Part shown: one piece after another, positions 5,361 to 5,456 of the stretch | Numbering within the stretch: position 1 is the first letter of the stretch | Layout of the letters: every line of letters starts with the position of its first letter | Assembly: GCA_002348825.1 (NCBI GenBank) | Contig: DEBN01000188.1 | Location: 1 to 5,456 of the forward strand | From: Gammaproteobacteria bacterium UBA2955 | Lineage (GTDB): Bacteria; Pseudomonadota; Gammaproteobacteria; Pseudomonadales; Azotimanducaceae | Length of the DNA: 5,456 nt | Direction of reading: 5' to 3' | Translations under genes and position numbers: made by a program | The notes under the pieces: generated by a model | The model's database searches: none | What the model saw: the letters and a program-made list of their open reading frames with translations, nothing else | What the model was told of the DNA's origin: nothing

Positions 5361-5456
5361 CTAAAAAAAAGGCATCCAGCTCAGCCCGTATAACGCTAAG
5401 GCGGTCAAGCAAACCGCAGTGAGTTTCCCCAGTTGCACCGCGTCCTCTATGCGTCT
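5361..5456 (-). CDS. Possible C-terminal end of a membrane protein (partial)
   Basis: Read leftward from the right edge, one frame is open for 31 codons and ends at TAG (complement of 5361-5363). The tail reads RRIEDAVQLGKL followed by a hydrophobic segment, TAVCLTALALYGLSWMPFF, that could be a last membrane-spanning helix. If real, this gene converges on the luciferase-like gene, which would fit the lack of coding sequence between them. Thirty-one open codons are within chance expectation and no family is recognised, so this is only a suggestion. Confidence 0.27.
   Translation of the reverse strand, partial: RRIEDAVQLGKLTAVCLTALALYGLSWMPFF

Noticed and set aside
5350..5370. CCAT-CTT-ATGG hairpin with flanking T and A runs, considered as a bidirectional terminator.
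   Set aside because: The tracts are in the wrong order on both strands (T run before the stem, A run after), and the stem is just 4 bp with mismatches beyond it.
5357..5422. Plus-strand mini-ORF starting MAKKKASSSAR, resembling the start of a basic nucleic-acid-binding protein.
   Set aside because: Only 21 codons before TGA, no ribosome-binding site before the ATG, and the lysines come from an A8 run.

Overview
The window looks like a catabolic gene island from a proteobacterium, most likely a marine-type gammaproteobacterium. This is inferred from moderate GC, purine-rich Shine-Dalgarno sites, tight gene packing and the mix of protein families. No rRNA, tRNA, mobile element or CRISPR array is visible, so the taxonomic guess is soft.

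Layout. At the left edge a minus-strand gene (1-308) encodes the N-terminus of a biotin-dependent acyl-CoA carboxylase carboxyltransferase (beta) subunit and runs off the window. A 191-bp divergent control region (309-499) follows, with two inverted repeats that each have a 5-nt spacer. The plus strand then carries a TetR/AcrR-type regulator (500-1105, GTG start), two adjacent but different acyl-CoA dehydrogenase subunits (1178-2377 and 2386-3504), a glutathione S-transferase-like protein (3541-4152) and a luciferase-like oxidoreductase of the F420-dependent type (4185-5183). Gaps of 72, 8, 36 and 32 bp with no convincing terminator between them suggest one operon. The last 273 bp are mostly non-coding with small inverted repeats. 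A possible C-terminal tail of a minus-strand membrane protein enters from the right edge.

How the genes may work together. The two dehydrogenase subunits look like complementary halves. The first keeps a helix-G catalytic glutamate and a good FAD/substrate loop. The second lacks a catalytic glutamate but keeps the C-terminal flavin-binding elements. This is the pattern of the alpha2beta2 dehydrogenases known from steroid side-chain degradation in actinobacteria, so the substrate is probably a bulky or branched acyl-CoA (sterol, terpenoid or similar). The divergent carboxylase would act on a branched or unsaturated acyl-CoA, as in leucine or acyclic-terpene degradation. The GST and the luciferase-like enzyme would add thiol-dependent and flavin/deazaflavin redox steps. 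The TetR protein probably senses an acyl-CoA or the substrate and controls both directions. The exact substrate cannot be read from the sequence.
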